From JAGPDF01 sp052035735 (lineage in GTDB: Bacteria > Acidobacteriota > Thermoanaerobaculia > Multivoradales > JAGPDF01): a stretch of DNA of 64,000 nucleotides. Below, in pieces: positions 15,573-23,599 of the stretch. Each line of letters opens with the position of its first letter. The first letter of the stretch is position 1. A program made the position numbers and the translations under genes. A model generated the notes under the pieces. It was not told the origin of the DNA. It saw nothing but the letters and a program-made list of their open reading frames with translations, and searched no databases. The DNA lies in assembly GCA_052035735.1 (NCBI GenBank), contig JBPOHI010000112.1:4043-68042 (forward strand), read 5' to 3'.

Positions 15573-16952
15573 TCAGGGAGTGGCCCAGGTGTAGCTGCTT
15601 CCGCGCTCGAACCCGTCGGCCAGGATCAGCTCGCTCTCGGTTCGCAGGGCGGCGACCTGCGAGATACCGCCGTCGACGGCGCTCCCGGCCGCCACGACGC
15701 GGCCGCCGACGAGCGCCGCGGCGCGCGCCGCGTCGAGCCCGTCCACGTCGAGATCGAACTCCAGGAACTGAAACCCGTCGCCCGAAAAGGAGCTGTCGAG
15801 CGCGCCGCTGGTCGTCACGCGAGCGAGGAAGAAGCTCGATGCCTGGGTCCCGGGAGGATCGTTCGCCCCCACCGCGACGATCCGGCGGTCCGACTGCACC
15901 AGCACCTGGCTGACGTGCGTGTCGCCGGAGGGCAGGAGCGGCACGATTCCGTCGGCGCTAAAGAGGAAGTCCATCGCGCCCGAGTCGATGAGCCGGGCGA
16001 GTCCGGCGAAGTCGGGAGCCGCCGCGGTCCCCGCGCTCGTCGCGACCACGATCCGGCGGCCGTTCGGATCGTAGGCCAGCGCGGTGACCCGCTGCTCCGG
16101 TGCGCCCGTGAGGGTCCGGATGCCGTCCGCTCCGGCGAAATCCGGATCCGGGTCGCCGTTGGCCAGCCTGCGGGCGACGTAGGGGCGCGCCAAGCCGTCG
16201 ATCTGGGATTCGCCGCCGACGACGATCCGCCCATCCGGATCGACGAGCACCGAGGTCGCGTAGTCGTAGTCGGTTGCCCCTTCGACGGCGTCGAAGACGA
16301 CGCGGCCGACGTCGCCGAAGCTCGTGTCCGAGGCGCCCGTACTCAGGTAGCGGGCGACGATCGTGTCGGTCTCGCCGCTCGAGAGGCACTGGAAGCAGCG
16401 GCCCGCCAGCACGATCTTGCCGTCGTTCTGGATCGCCGCAGCCAGGATGAGCACGCTCCAGCCGGAGCTGAACGAGAGCTCGTGCATGCCGTCGGTGCTG
16501 AAGGTGAGGTCGAGGTCACCTTCAGCGGTGAGACGCGCCAGCACGGGGGTGCGTTCGGTGTCGTCCTGGCCGCGAAAGACCACTACCAGCCGGCCATCGA
16601 GACGTTCGAGCACCGCGACGAGCCGGTCGACCCCGCCCTGGTTGTAGGGGATCGTGCGCCGCCCGGCGGCGCCGAAGGAGGTGTCGAGGCTCCCATCCGC
16701 CGCCAGCGCAATCACCCCGGCGTCGGCACTCCAGTAGCCGATGCGAAGGTCGCCGCTGCGGAGGGCGAGCAGGTTCTCGACGATCCCCTGTCCGAAGTCG
16801 GCCTGCCCGCCATCGGCGAAGGTGGCATCGAGGGCGCCGTCGCCGGCGGCGACCTCTGGTCCCGCCAGGCCGAGGAGGGCAGCTGCGAGAGGGGCAAACC
16901 GTCGCGCGAGAGAGCGCGGCAAGTGGGGTCGTGAGAGGGCGCGTCCAAGCAT
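15573..16952 (-). CDS. Secreted delta-60 repeat (beta-propeller) protein with FE-x6-W tail
   Basis: A 459-residue exported protein. Signal peptide at about 1-36. Then seven or so repeats of about 60 residues, each with the delta-60 pattern LD-x2-F-x2-DG and a strand such as GKIVLAGR or GRIVVGGES, predicted to form a beta-propeller (DUF5122 type). It begins at once with GALDATFADGG. The final residues are LADGFERGSSYTWATP, the tail also seen at the ends of the ELWxxDGT protein and the anti-sigma-like protein. Start: ATG at 16952 with GGGAGA upstream. It is convergent with the PAP2 gene. Confidence 0.82.
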   Translation of the reverse strand: MLGRALSRPHLPRSLARRFAPLAAALLGLAGPEVAAGDGALDATFADGGQADFGQGIVENLLALRSGDLRIGYWSADAGVIALAADGSLDTSFGAAGRRTIPYNQGGVDRLVAVLERLDGRLVVVFRGQDDTERTPVLARLTAEGDLDLTFSTDGMHELSFSSGWSVLILAAAIQNDGKIVLAGRCFQCLSSGETDTIVARYLSTGASDTSFGDVGRVVFDAVEGATDYDYATSVLVDPDGRIVVGGESQIDGLARPYVARRLANGDPDPDFAGADGIRTLTGAPEQRVTALAYDPNGRRIVVATSAGTAAAPDFAGLARLIDSGAMDFLFSADGIVPLLPSGDTHVSQVLVQSDRRIVAVGANDPPGTQASSFFLARVTTSGALDSSFSGDGFQFLEFDLDVDGLDAARAAALVGGRVVAAGSAVDGGISQVAALRTESELILADGFERGSSYTWATP

Positions 16953-17283
16953 GGGATCTCCCGGTGTGGCTGCTGCACGGAAGAACGCCGAACCGGCAGA
17001 AAGGGCGACATGCGCATCCGGCCGTCGGGTCCTAAACCCAAACGCCCTTTCCTGCGTATGCATTCATGTAGTCAGAGAGCGACCTCCGGGTCGCTCTTCC
17101 TGCCGGGGAGCCACCGGGAGCGTCCGCTTCCGGGATCGGGGTCCCCGCCGGCGGAACGAAGCCGTTCCGCACGTCGCAGTCCTCCCACTCCGCGCTCCCA
17201 GCGAGTCGCGCGATTCCACCCCAGCCGGGGGGGCCCCAACGGCCCCCCCGACGTCCTGCCGCGTTCGCCTCTCGCGCGGCGAC
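16953..17283. other. Longest gene-free stretch, with three perfect hairpins
   Basis: This 331-bp gap between the permease gene and the delta-60 gene (both minus strand) holds three perfect stem-loops at 17076-17097, 17151-17170 and 17226-17250. I see no reading frame with family-like content and no clear -35/-10 pair. Confidence 0.6.
17226..17250 (-). terminator. GC-rich 10-bp hairpin behind the carA-permease operon
   Basis: CGGGGGGGCC and GGCCCCCCCG enclose a 5-nt CCAAC loop, 33 nt after the permease stop. There is no T-tract, so termination by this hairpin is a guess. Confidence 0.4.
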
Positions 17284-18522
17284 CTATTCGTAGCGCAGCG
17301 CAGCGGATGGGTCGAGGGTGAGGGCGCGGCGGGAGGGAAGCCAGCAGGAGAGCAAGGTCACCGCCAGGGTGAAGAGGGCGATGAGGCCGGCGTCCCGGGG
17401 CGCGAGGTGGAACGGCACGGCGCGCAGAAAGTAGATCGACGCGATCTCGGGACCGAAGGAGATGAGCTCGAAGGTGTTCATCACCCAGGAGATGGCCGCC
17501 GCGAGGGCCAGACCCAGGACCGTGCCGGTCGCCCCCAACGCGCCACCGTAGAGCAGGAAGACCCGCCGCAGGCTCTGCGGCGCGAGACCGAGGGCGGCGA
17601 GCACTCCGAGGTCGCGCCGCCGCTCGCGCACCAGTACCACGAGGCTCGAGGCAACGTTGAACGTCGACACCAGAACGATCAGGCCGAGGAGGAGAAAGAG
17701 CGCCGCCTTTTGCAGCGCCAGCGCGGCGAAGAGCTCGCGGTTCAGCTCCTTCCAGTCGGTCACCAGGGTGCCGTCGGGGGCGAGGTCGCGGATCGCTTCG
17801 GCAACCTCCGGCGCGCGTTCGAGGTCGCTCACGACCACTTCGAGGCTCTCCATCCCCTCCGGCGACAGAGCGACCACGGTGTCGCGCGAGGTCACCGCCC
17901 ATTCGCGGTCGAACTCGGCGAAGCCGGAGGTAAAGGTGCCGGCGAAGCGCAACGTGCGGTAGACGAACTTCGGGGCCCCTTCGCCGACCGCGACCACGAC
18001 CAGGCGCAGGCGCTCTCCCGGAGCCACTCCGAGCTCGTGGGCGAGATCGACCCCGAGCACCACGCCGGGAATGCCGTCGGCGTCCGGCGAGAGATCGGCC
18101 GAGCCGGCCGACAGAAGCCCGGCATCGGCGGCAGCGCCGCGCAACGTCACCTCCGCCTCGCGCCCGCCGGTCGCCAGCACGCCCTGAACGTAAGCCACCC
18201 GATCGACCCTGCGGACCTCGCCGAGGCCGCGGATCGCCGTGGAGAGTCGGCTGGCACCCGCCTCGCGGTCGAGCACGAGGGGCGGATAGACGAGGACCGC
18301 GGCGTTCGCCCCGACCAGCTTCTTCTGGAGGTCGCCGCTGTAGCCGGTCATCAGCGCCATGGCGACGCCCATCGCGGTGACACCGAGCGTCGATGCGGCC
18401 AGCGCCGCGAGCGCCGTCGAGGAGAGCAGGCGGCTTCCCCGCCCGCGCAGGAACCGCAGGGCCAGAGCGGCAAGTAGCGAGCCACCGAGCGGTGTCGGTG
18501 CGGCGGGAGGCCCGGAGCTCAC
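17284..18522 (-). CDS. LolC/LolE-like lipoprotein-releasing permease (FtsX family)
   Basis: A 412-residue permease with the ABC-type LolCDE/MacB layout: a membrane helix near the N-terminus (about 30-55, LAALAASTLGVTAMGVAMAL), a large periplasmic domain (55-260), and three helices at the end (LFLLLGLIVLVSTFNVASSL, GGALGATGTVLGLALAAAIS and LIALFTLAVTLLSCWLPS), closing with DPSAALRYE. LolC/E proteins lift lipoproteins from the inner membrane. No ATPase partner is adjacent. The GTG start at 18522 overlaps the carA TGA by 4 nt; the frame runs on upstream inside carA but is not protein-like there. Confidence 0.82.
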   Translation of the reverse strand: MSSGPPAAPTPLGGSLLAALALRFLRGRGSRLLSSTALAALAASTLGVTAMGVAMALMTGYSGDLQKKLVGANAAVLVYPPLVLDREAGASRLSTAIRGLGEVRRVDRVAYVQGVLATGGREAEVTLRGAAADAGLLSAGSADLSPDADGIPGVVLGVDLAHELGVAPGERLRLVVVAVGEGAPKFVYRTLRFAGTFTSGFAEFDREWAVTSRDTVVALSPEGMESLEVVVSDLERAPEVAEAIRDLAPDGTLVTDWKELNRELFAALALQKAALFLLLGLIVLVSTFNVASSLVVLVRERRRDLGVLAALGLAPQSLRRVFLLYGGALGATGTVLGLALAAAISWVMNTFELISFGPEIASIYFLRAVPFHLAPRDAGLIALFTLAVTLLSCWLPSRRALTLDPSAALRYE

Positions 18523-19640
18523 GCCTCGCGGCCGAGCGCGCTGCCGCCGTGCGCCACCAACTCGAGGAAGCGGCCGAAGAGCGGCGCGGCGTCGTGCGGA
18601 CCCGGGGCGGCCTCCGGGTGGTACTGGACCGAGAGGATCGGCCGGCCGGCGACGCCGAAGGCCTCCACCGTGCCGTCGTTCAGATTGACCTCGGTCGCCG
18701 CGCAGCCCGCGGGCAGCGACTCGGGGTCGACCGCGAAGCCGTGGTTCTGACTGGTGATCGTCACCGCTCGCGTCGCGAGATCGACCACCGGCTGGTTGCC
18801 GCCGTGATGGCCGAACTTGAGTTTGTAAGTCCGGCCGCCCATCGCCAGCCCGAGCAGCTGGTGACCGAGACAGATGCCGAAGGTCGGCAGGCCGGAGTCG
18901 ATCAGCTCGCGCACCGCAGCGATGACGTCGACCAGCGGCTCGGGATCTCCAGGGCCGTTCGAAAGCACGACGCCATGGACGGCGAGCGCGCGCACTGCCG
19001 CAGCGGGCGTGCGCGCCGGCACCACGGTCAGGCGCGCGCCGCGCGCGGTGAGCGAGCGCAGGATGTTGGTCTTGATGCCGAAGTCGTAGACCGCGAGGTG
19101 AAAGCGCTCTTCGACACCCGGATCGGCCGCGAGCACGTGCGGCGCGGCACAGGTGACTTCGTCGACCAGCGCCCGGCCGGTCATCACCGGGAAATCGCGC
19201 ACCTCGGCGAGCAGCGCTGCGACCTCGCTGCGCTCCGAGGTCAGCACGCCGCGCAGGGCGCCGCGATCCCGCAACTTGCGCACCAGAGCGCGGGTATCGA
19301 TGCCATCGAGCGCCGGAACGCCGTGCGCCTGGAGATCGGCGACCAGACCACTCTCGCTGCCGAAGTTCGAAGGCTGGCGGGTGAACTGCCGTGCGACGAA
19401 GCCCTCGACCCAGACTCGCCCCGACTCGGCGCTGGCGCGGTTCATGCCGTAGTTGCCGATGTGCGGATGGGTCATGACGACGATCTGCCCGCGATACGAG
19501 GGGTCGGTGAGAACCTCCTGATAGCCGCTCATGGCGGTGTTGAAGACCACCTCGCCGAAACGGGTGCCAGGGGCGGCGGCGCGGCCCTCGTAGACCGAGC
19601 CGTCTTCGAGCACGAGCAGAGCGGGGCGGGCGGGGGTCAT
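18519..19640 (-). CDS. carA: Carbamoyl-phosphate synthase small (glutaminase) subunit
   Basis: A 373-residue subunit that hydrolyses glutamine and delivers ammonia to CarB for pyrimidine and arginine synthesis. The N-terminal domain shows FGEVVFNTAMSGYQEVLTDP and GNYGMN. The class I glutamine amidotransferase domain has FGICLGHQLLGLAMGG with the nucleophile Cys, KFGHHGGNQPV, and the catalytic His and Glu in HPEAAPGPHD. CarB is not in the window. The leader carries a GAGGAGG Shine-Dalgarno about 10 nt before the ATG, and its promoter probably overlaps that of the divergent gene at 19691. Confidence 0.97.
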   Translation of the reverse strand: MTPARPALLVLEDGSVYEGRAAAPGTRFGEVVFNTAMSGYQEVLTDPSYRGQIVVMTHPHIGNYGMNRASAESGRVWVEGFVARQFTRQPSNFGSESGLVADLQAHGVPALDGIDTRALVRKLRDRGALRGVLTSERSEVAALLAEVRDFPVMTGRALVDEVTCAAPHVLAADPGVEERFHLAVYDFGIKTNILRSLTARGARLTVVPARTPAAAVRALAVHGVVLSNGPGDPEPLVDVIAAVRELIDSGLPTFGICLGHQLLGLAMGGRTYKLKFGHHGGNQPVVDLATRAVTITSQNHGFAVDPESLPAGCAATEVNLNDGTVEAFGVAGRPILSVQYHPEAAPGPHDAAPLFGRFLELVAHGGSALGREA

Positions 19641-19677
19641 GGGCGAGCCGAATCCTCCTCGAAAGCGTCCGCCCGTA

Positions 19678-19683
19678 TACTAT
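19678..19683 (+). promoter_or_regulatory. Candidate leaderless -10 element for the gene at 19691
   Basis: TACTAT is followed by 7 nt (CGCTCCC) and the ATG. The overlapping TATAC/TAGTAT on the other strand could serve carA. Confidence 0.4.
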
Positions 19684-19690
19684 CGCTCCC

Positions 19691-20533
19691 ATGGATCCGG
19701 AAAGGACGCGCATGCGAAGACCGGCCCCCCGTCGCTCGGCCAAGCCCCCGCGCTGCTTGCCGTTCGGCCCCCTCGCCCTCTGCCTGCTGCTCGGCGCCCT
19801 CGTCGCCGGGCCGTCCGACGCTTACACCGTTCACCTCAAGGATGGCTCCTCGATCGTCACCAAGAAGAAGTACGTGGTGCAAGGGGACAAGGCCATTCTC
19901 GTCCTGCCCAGCGGCACCGAGTCGGCTCTGCCTTTGGCGGAGATCGACGTCGCGAAGACCGACGCCGCGAATCAGGAGGACCTCGGGACGGCGATCGTCA
20001 TCGAGAACGGCAAGGCGACGAGCCTCGCGCAGAGCGCGCCGCCACCGAGCGGCAAGCAGACGCTCAAGGACCTGCTCGAACAACGAGCCGCTGCGCAAGG
20101 CGGCCAGCGGGAAGCTGGCGCGGTTGCGCTCGATGCCACTCCGGGGCGGCCCAAGGCCGACCGCCAGCCGACCTCACACGCCGGTCAGGCGCCGTTGCGC
20201 GACGTTCCGCTGTCGACCGAGATTCGTACTTTCGTCTTCGGCCGTGGGATCACCACGCTGGAGGTTCAGCAGGGGGCGAGCAGCCGGAAGCCGCGCCTGG
20301 TCTTCCAGACCACGTCCGAGACCCAGGTGTTCCGCGCGCTGCAGGCGAGCGCCGGAGCGCTCATCGCGGCGCGCGAGAAGTTCCCGGGACAGGTAGAAGC
20401 GTTCGAAGTGATCTGCGACGGCCCCGCCGGCGGGCGTGGGGGAATGTTCCACCTGACGCCGCCGCAGGCCGCCGATCTCATCGCCGGGCGCATCGACCTG
20501 CCGACCTTCTTCATCCAGAACGTCGAGTTCTGA
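19691..20533 (+). CDS. Exported hypothetical protein
   Basis: A 280-residue protein that I cannot assign. It has a basic start and a signal peptide (PLALCLLLGALVAGPSDA, about 26-44). Next is a small beta-rich part, YTVHLKDGSSIVTKKKYVVQGDKAILVLPSGTE, of the kind seen in many acidobacterial exported proteins. A low-complexity linker (110-155) follows, then a C-terminal domain with IRTFVFGRGITTLEVQQG and FHLTPPQAADLIAGRI. An ATG seven codons downstream (19712) is an alternative start. A TACTAT box 7 nt upstream supports the first ATG and a leaderless mRNA. Confidence 0.65.
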   Translation: MDPERTRMRRPAPRRSAKPPRCLPFGPLALCLLLGALVAGPSDAYTVHLKDGSSIVTKKKYVVQGDKAILVLPSGTESALPLAEIDVAKTDAANQEDLGTAIVIENGKATSLAQSAPPPSGKQTLKDLLEQRAAAQGGQREAGAVALDATPGRPKADRQPTSHAGQAPLRDVPLSTEIRTFVFGRGITTLEVQQGASSRKPRLVFQTTSETQVFRALQASAGALIAAREKFPGQVEAFEVICDGPAGGRGGMFHLTPPQAADLIAGRIDLPTFFIQNVEF

Positions 20534-20538
20534 GCCGG

Positions 20539-20913
20539 TCAGAAGACGACGCCGGAACCGGAAGGGTCGCGGGGACCGCCTCCGTCGCTCTCGTCCGCAT
20601 CGCCGACGAGGCCGGCGATGCTCTCGACGCTCGCGCCGACGCGGCGTTCGAAGCGCCCGCGATAGCTCTCCACCTCGCCCACCTGCTCGTCGAGGAAGAT
20701 CCGCTCGACACGGAACAGCGGCACGAACATGGTGGCGAGGCCGAGCCCCGACGGCTCGCGGCGGGCGAGCTCGGTCACCCACTCTTCGAAACTGTCGAGG
20801 CTGATGCCGCGGAAGGTCACGCCGACGGTCTCGAGGCGGACGAGCGTGCCCCAGAACTTCTCCGTCGGATTGGCGAGGTGCACGAGGACCAGCGCACCGC
20901 GGCGAATCGTCAC
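20539..20913 (-). CDS. Conserved hypothetical protein, last gene of the MeaB operon
   Basis: A 124-residue protein of unknown function. The first 80 residues look like a small beta-barrel: GALVLVHLANPTEKFWGTLV, VGVTFRGISLDSFEEWV, then ATMFVPLFRVERIFLDE, an arrangement reminiscent of Sm-like or SH3-like folds. The C-terminus is acidic, Gly-rich and probably disordered. The GTG start overlaps the epimerase TGA by 4 nt. That strict coupling suggests a link with methylmalonyl-CoA or cobalamin metabolism, but this is inference from position. Confidence 0.65.
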   Translation of the reverse strand: MTIRRGALVLVHLANPTEKFWGTLVRLETVGVTFRGISLDSFEEWVTELARREPSGLGLATMFVPLFRVERIFLDEQVGEVESYRGRFERRVGASVESIAGLVGDADESDGGGPRDPSGSGVVF

Positions 20914-21314
20914 CCGTGCTCCCCCTGCGAGAGCTCGACGAGGACGCCGCCGGCGCTCCTCGGGTGGACGAACTGCACCCAGCACCCTCCGGCCCCCCGT
21001 GTCGGCTCCGGCCTCAGGAGCTCCAGGCCCGCCGCACGCAGGCGGCGGTCGTCGCCCTGGAGGTCGTCCGAAGCGAAGCAGAGGTGGTGGATACCGGGGC
21101 CGCGCTTGGCGATATGCCGCGCGATCGGTGACTCCGCCGTCGTCGCTTCGAGGAGCTCGATCTTCGACTCGCCGCAGCGAATCATGGCGACGCGGACGCC
21201 CTCCTGCGGCACCTCCTCGATCGCCTCGACGACCAGCCCCATCGCCTCGTAGAAGCGCCGCGCTTCGGCGATCGAGGCCACTGCGATCCCGATGTGGTCG
21301 ATCCGCCCGATCAT
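20910..21314 (-). CDS. mce: Methylmalonyl-CoA epimerase
   Basis: A 134-residue vicinal-oxygen-chelate enzyme that interconverts (2R)- and (2S)-methylmalonyl-CoA in propionate metabolism. The family marks are RIDHIGIAVASIAEARRFYE with the first metal His, KIELLEAT with the first Glu region, GPGIHHLCFASDD with the second His, and VLVELSQ with the last Glu. It is wedged between meaB and the small gene with 4-nt overlaps on both sides. The mutase itself is not in the window. Confidence 0.93.
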   Translation of the reverse strand: MIGRIDHIGIAVASIAEARRFYEAMGLVVEAIEEVPQEGVRVAMIRCGESKIELLEATTAESPIARHIAKRGPGIHHLCFASDDLQGDDRRLRAAGLELLRPEPTRGAGGCWVQFVHPRSAGGVLVELSQGEHG

Positions 21315-22432
21315 CCGCCCGAGCCTTCCGGTCGCGGGGCGCCCGAGTGCCGGCGTTCGGCTTCGAGCACTCCCGAAAAAAGCTCCGCCGAGAGCGTGTA
21401 CGGATCGGTCCGCTCGGCGTGGCCGCGTTCGATGGCGCGCTCGAGGCCGGCGTGCTTCTCGGCGGCGGCGAGTACGCGCTCCTGGAGGATCGTCGCGACC
21501 CGCAGCCTGAGCTGGGCGCGTCGGCGGGTCGCCAGCTCTCCCGACGTCTCGAGGTGGGCACGGTGCCGCTCCACGGCGGCGAGCAGCTCCGTGATCCCTT
21601 CGCCGCGGCTCGCTACGGTGCGCAGGATGGGCGGCATCCACCACGCCGGGAAGGCATCCTCGTCCTTCGAGACCGTCGCCCCTGCCTGCTCGCCATGGTG
21701 ACCCAGCGGATCGGCGATGTGAAAAGCGCGGTGGGCGGCCGCCGAGTGGTGACCGTGGTGGCCGAGCGAGAGCATCATCTCGAGATCGTGCGCGACGCGA
21801 TCGGCGCCGTCGCGATCCGCCTTGTTGATCACGAACACGTCGGCGATCTCGAGAATTCCGGCCTTGATCGCCTGAATGTCGTCTCCGAGTCCCGGCACGG
21901 CGACCACCAGCACGGTGTCGACACTCGCCACGACATCGACCTCGTCCTGGCCGACGCCGACCGTTTCGACGATGACCCAGTCGAATCCGGCGGCGTCGAG
22001 CAGATCCGCGGCGTCGCGCGTCGCGCGCGCGAGCCCCCCCATCGCGCCCCGGGTCGCCATCGACCGGATGAAGACTCCGGGATCGGTCGCCAACCCCTGC
22101 ATGCGGATGCGGTCGCCCAGCAGCGCCCCGCCGGTGAACGGCGAAGTCGGATCGACGCACAGGACGCCGACGGTCTCGCCGCGACGGCGGCACTCCTGCG
22201 CCAGGCGATCGACCAGCGTGCTCTTGCCCGCCCCCGGCGGACCGGTGATGCCGATCACCCGCGCGCGGCCGGTTGCCGGGTAGATCGCGCGCAGCAGCTC
22301 GGCTGCGGGCGGTCCGCCGCGCTCGACGGCGGAGATCGCCCGCGCGACGGCGCGGGTCTCGCGCCGGAAGAGTCGCGGCAAGAGGTCGGCCGGGTCTCCG
22401 GCGCCGGTCCCCCGGCCGGGCTGCCGATTCAT
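21311..22432 (-). CDS. meaB: Methylmalonyl-CoA mutase chaperone GTPase MeaB
   Basis: A 373-residue G3E-family GTPase (MeaB/ArgK) that guards and reloads the cobalamin of methylmalonyl-CoA mutase. Motifs: Walker A GITGPPGAGKSTL, VLCVDPTSPFTGGALLGDRI, SMATRGAMGGLA, the switch region VETVGVGQDEVDV and the guanine-specificity motif NKAD. A His-rich insert (MMLSLGHHGHHSAAAHRAFH, then LGHH, about residues 225-250) is unusual and might bind a metal. The ATG at 22432 overlaps the dehydrogenase stop by 4 nt. Confidence 0.95.
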   Translation of the reverse strand: MNRQPGRGTGAGDPADLLPRLFRRETRAVARAISAVERGGPPAAELLRAIYPATGRARVIGITGPPGAGKSTLVDRLAQECRRRGETVGVLCVDPTSPFTGGALLGDRIRMQGLATDPGVFIRSMATRGAMGGLARATRDAADLLDAAGFDWVIVETVGVGQDEVDVVASVDTVLVVAVPGLGDDIQAIKAGILEIADVFVINKADRDGADRVAHDLEMMLSLGHHGHHSAAAHRAFHIADPLGHHGEQAGATVSKDEDAFPAWWMPPILRTVASRGEGITELLAAVERHRAHLETSGELATRRRAQLRLRVATILQERVLAAAEKHAGLERAIERGHAERTDPYTLSAELFSGVLEAERRHSGAPRPEGSGG

Positions 22433-23574
22433 GCCGAAAGCAGCTCGCGGGCGATGACCAGACGCTGGACTTCGCTCGTGCCTTCGCCGATGGTGCAAAT
22501 CTTGGCGTCGCGGTAGTACTTCTCGGCGCGGTAGTCCTTGATGAACCCGTAGCCGCCGTGGATCTGCACGCCGCGCTCGCTGCAGAAGACCGCCGCCTCA
22601 CCGGTCATGAGCTTCGCCTCGGAGGCCTTGAGCGTGACCTTGCCGGTCCTGTCCATCTCGGTGGCAGCGGCGAGGGTGAGCGCTTCGGCGGCGGCGATGC
22701 GCGTCGCCATCTCGGCGAGCGCGAAGCGGATCGCCTGAAACTCCGCGATCGGCTGACCGAACTGCTCGCGCTGCTGGGAGTAGCGGAGCGCCGTCTCGTA
22801 GGCGCCGACCGCCGTGCCGAGACCCAAGGCGGCGATCGAAATGCGTCCGCCGTCGAGTACCGAGAGTGCCTGGCGGAAACCCTCCCCCGGCGCTCCGAGG
22901 AGGTGCGCGTCGGGCACGAAGCACTCTTCGAGCACGAGCTCGGCGGTGTCCGAAGCGCGGATGCCGAGCTTGTTCTCCTTCTTGCCGGCGCGAAAACCGG
23001 GCATGCCCTTTTCGAGCACGAAGGCGGAGACGTTGCGACCCTTGCGTCCTTCAGGATCGGAGATCGCCAGGACGACGGCGATATCGCCCACCGTGCCGTG
23101 GGTGCAGAACGCCTTGGAACCGTTGAGCACCCAACCGCCGTCCACTTTGCGGGCGGTCGTGCGCAGACCGGCGGCGTCGGAACCCGAGCCGGGCTCGGTC
23201 AGCGCCCAGGCGGCGATCTTCTGCCCCGACGCCAGCGGCGTCACCCAGCGCTGACGCTGCTCGGAGTTACCGAACTTGTAGATGTGGTTGGTACCCAGTG
23301 AGTTGTGGGCTGCGACGCTGATGCCCACCGATGGATCGACCTTGGAGAGCTCGGTGACGATGAGCACGTACTCGAGATAGCCCAGGCCGGCGCCGCCGTA
23401 CTCCTCGGGAAAGATGATCCCGAGGAAGCCGAGCTCCGCCGCCTTGCGCATGACGTCCAGCGGGAACTTCTGCGCCTCGTCGATCTCGTCCACGATCGGA
23501 TCGACTTCGGCGAGGGCGAACTTCCGGGCCATCTCGCGAATGGCGCGCTGTTCTTCGGTGAGAGAAAAGTCCAT
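22429..23574 (-). CDS. Acyl-CoA dehydrogenase (short/medium-chain type)
   Basis: A 381-residue FAD enzyme that introduces the alpha-beta double bond in acyl-CoA. Visible: SLTEEQRAIREMARKFA at the start, the FAD-contact signature WALTEPGSGSD, FCTHG, RASDTAELVLEECFVP, and the end segment IHGGYGFIKDY with IGEGTSEVQR. The Glu in GEGTSE lies where short/medium-chain enzymes carry the catalytic base. Start at ATG 23574, at the family start MDFSLTEEQ. Downstream meaB and mce suggest branched-chain amino acid or odd-chain fatty acid oxidation leading to propionyl-CoA. Confidence 0.92.
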   Translation of the reverse strand: MDFSLTEEQRAIREMARKFALAEVDPIVDEIDEAQKFPLDVMRKAAELGFLGIIFPEEYGGAGLGYLEYVLIVTELSKVDPSVGISVAAHNSLGTNHIYKFGNSEQRQRWVTPLASGQKIAAWALTEPGSGSDAAGLRTTARKVDGGWVLNGSKAFCTHGTVGDIAVVLAISDPEGRKGRNVSAFVLEKGMPGFRAGKKENKLGIRASDTAELVLEECFVPDAHLLGAPGEGFRQALSVLDGGRISIAALGLGTAVGAYETALRYSQQREQFGQPIAEFQAIRFALAEMATRIAAAEALTLAAATEMDRTGKVTLKASEAKLMTGEAAVFCSERGVQIHGGYGFIKDYRAEKYYRDAKICTIGEGTSEVQRLVIARELLSA

Positions 23575-23599
23575 GTGGCTCCCGTGCGGCTCTCCGATG

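Noticed and set aside
17226..17250. Canonical Rho-independent terminator
   Set aside because: The stem is strong but no run of T follows on either strand. I found no clear stem plus T-tract in the gaps I checked, so I call it only a possible terminator.
18523..19743. Upstream extension of the LolC/E-like frame through carA
   Set aside because: The extension is out of frame with carA and is Arg-rich nonsense. The GTG at 18522 gives the family start and a 4-nt overlap.
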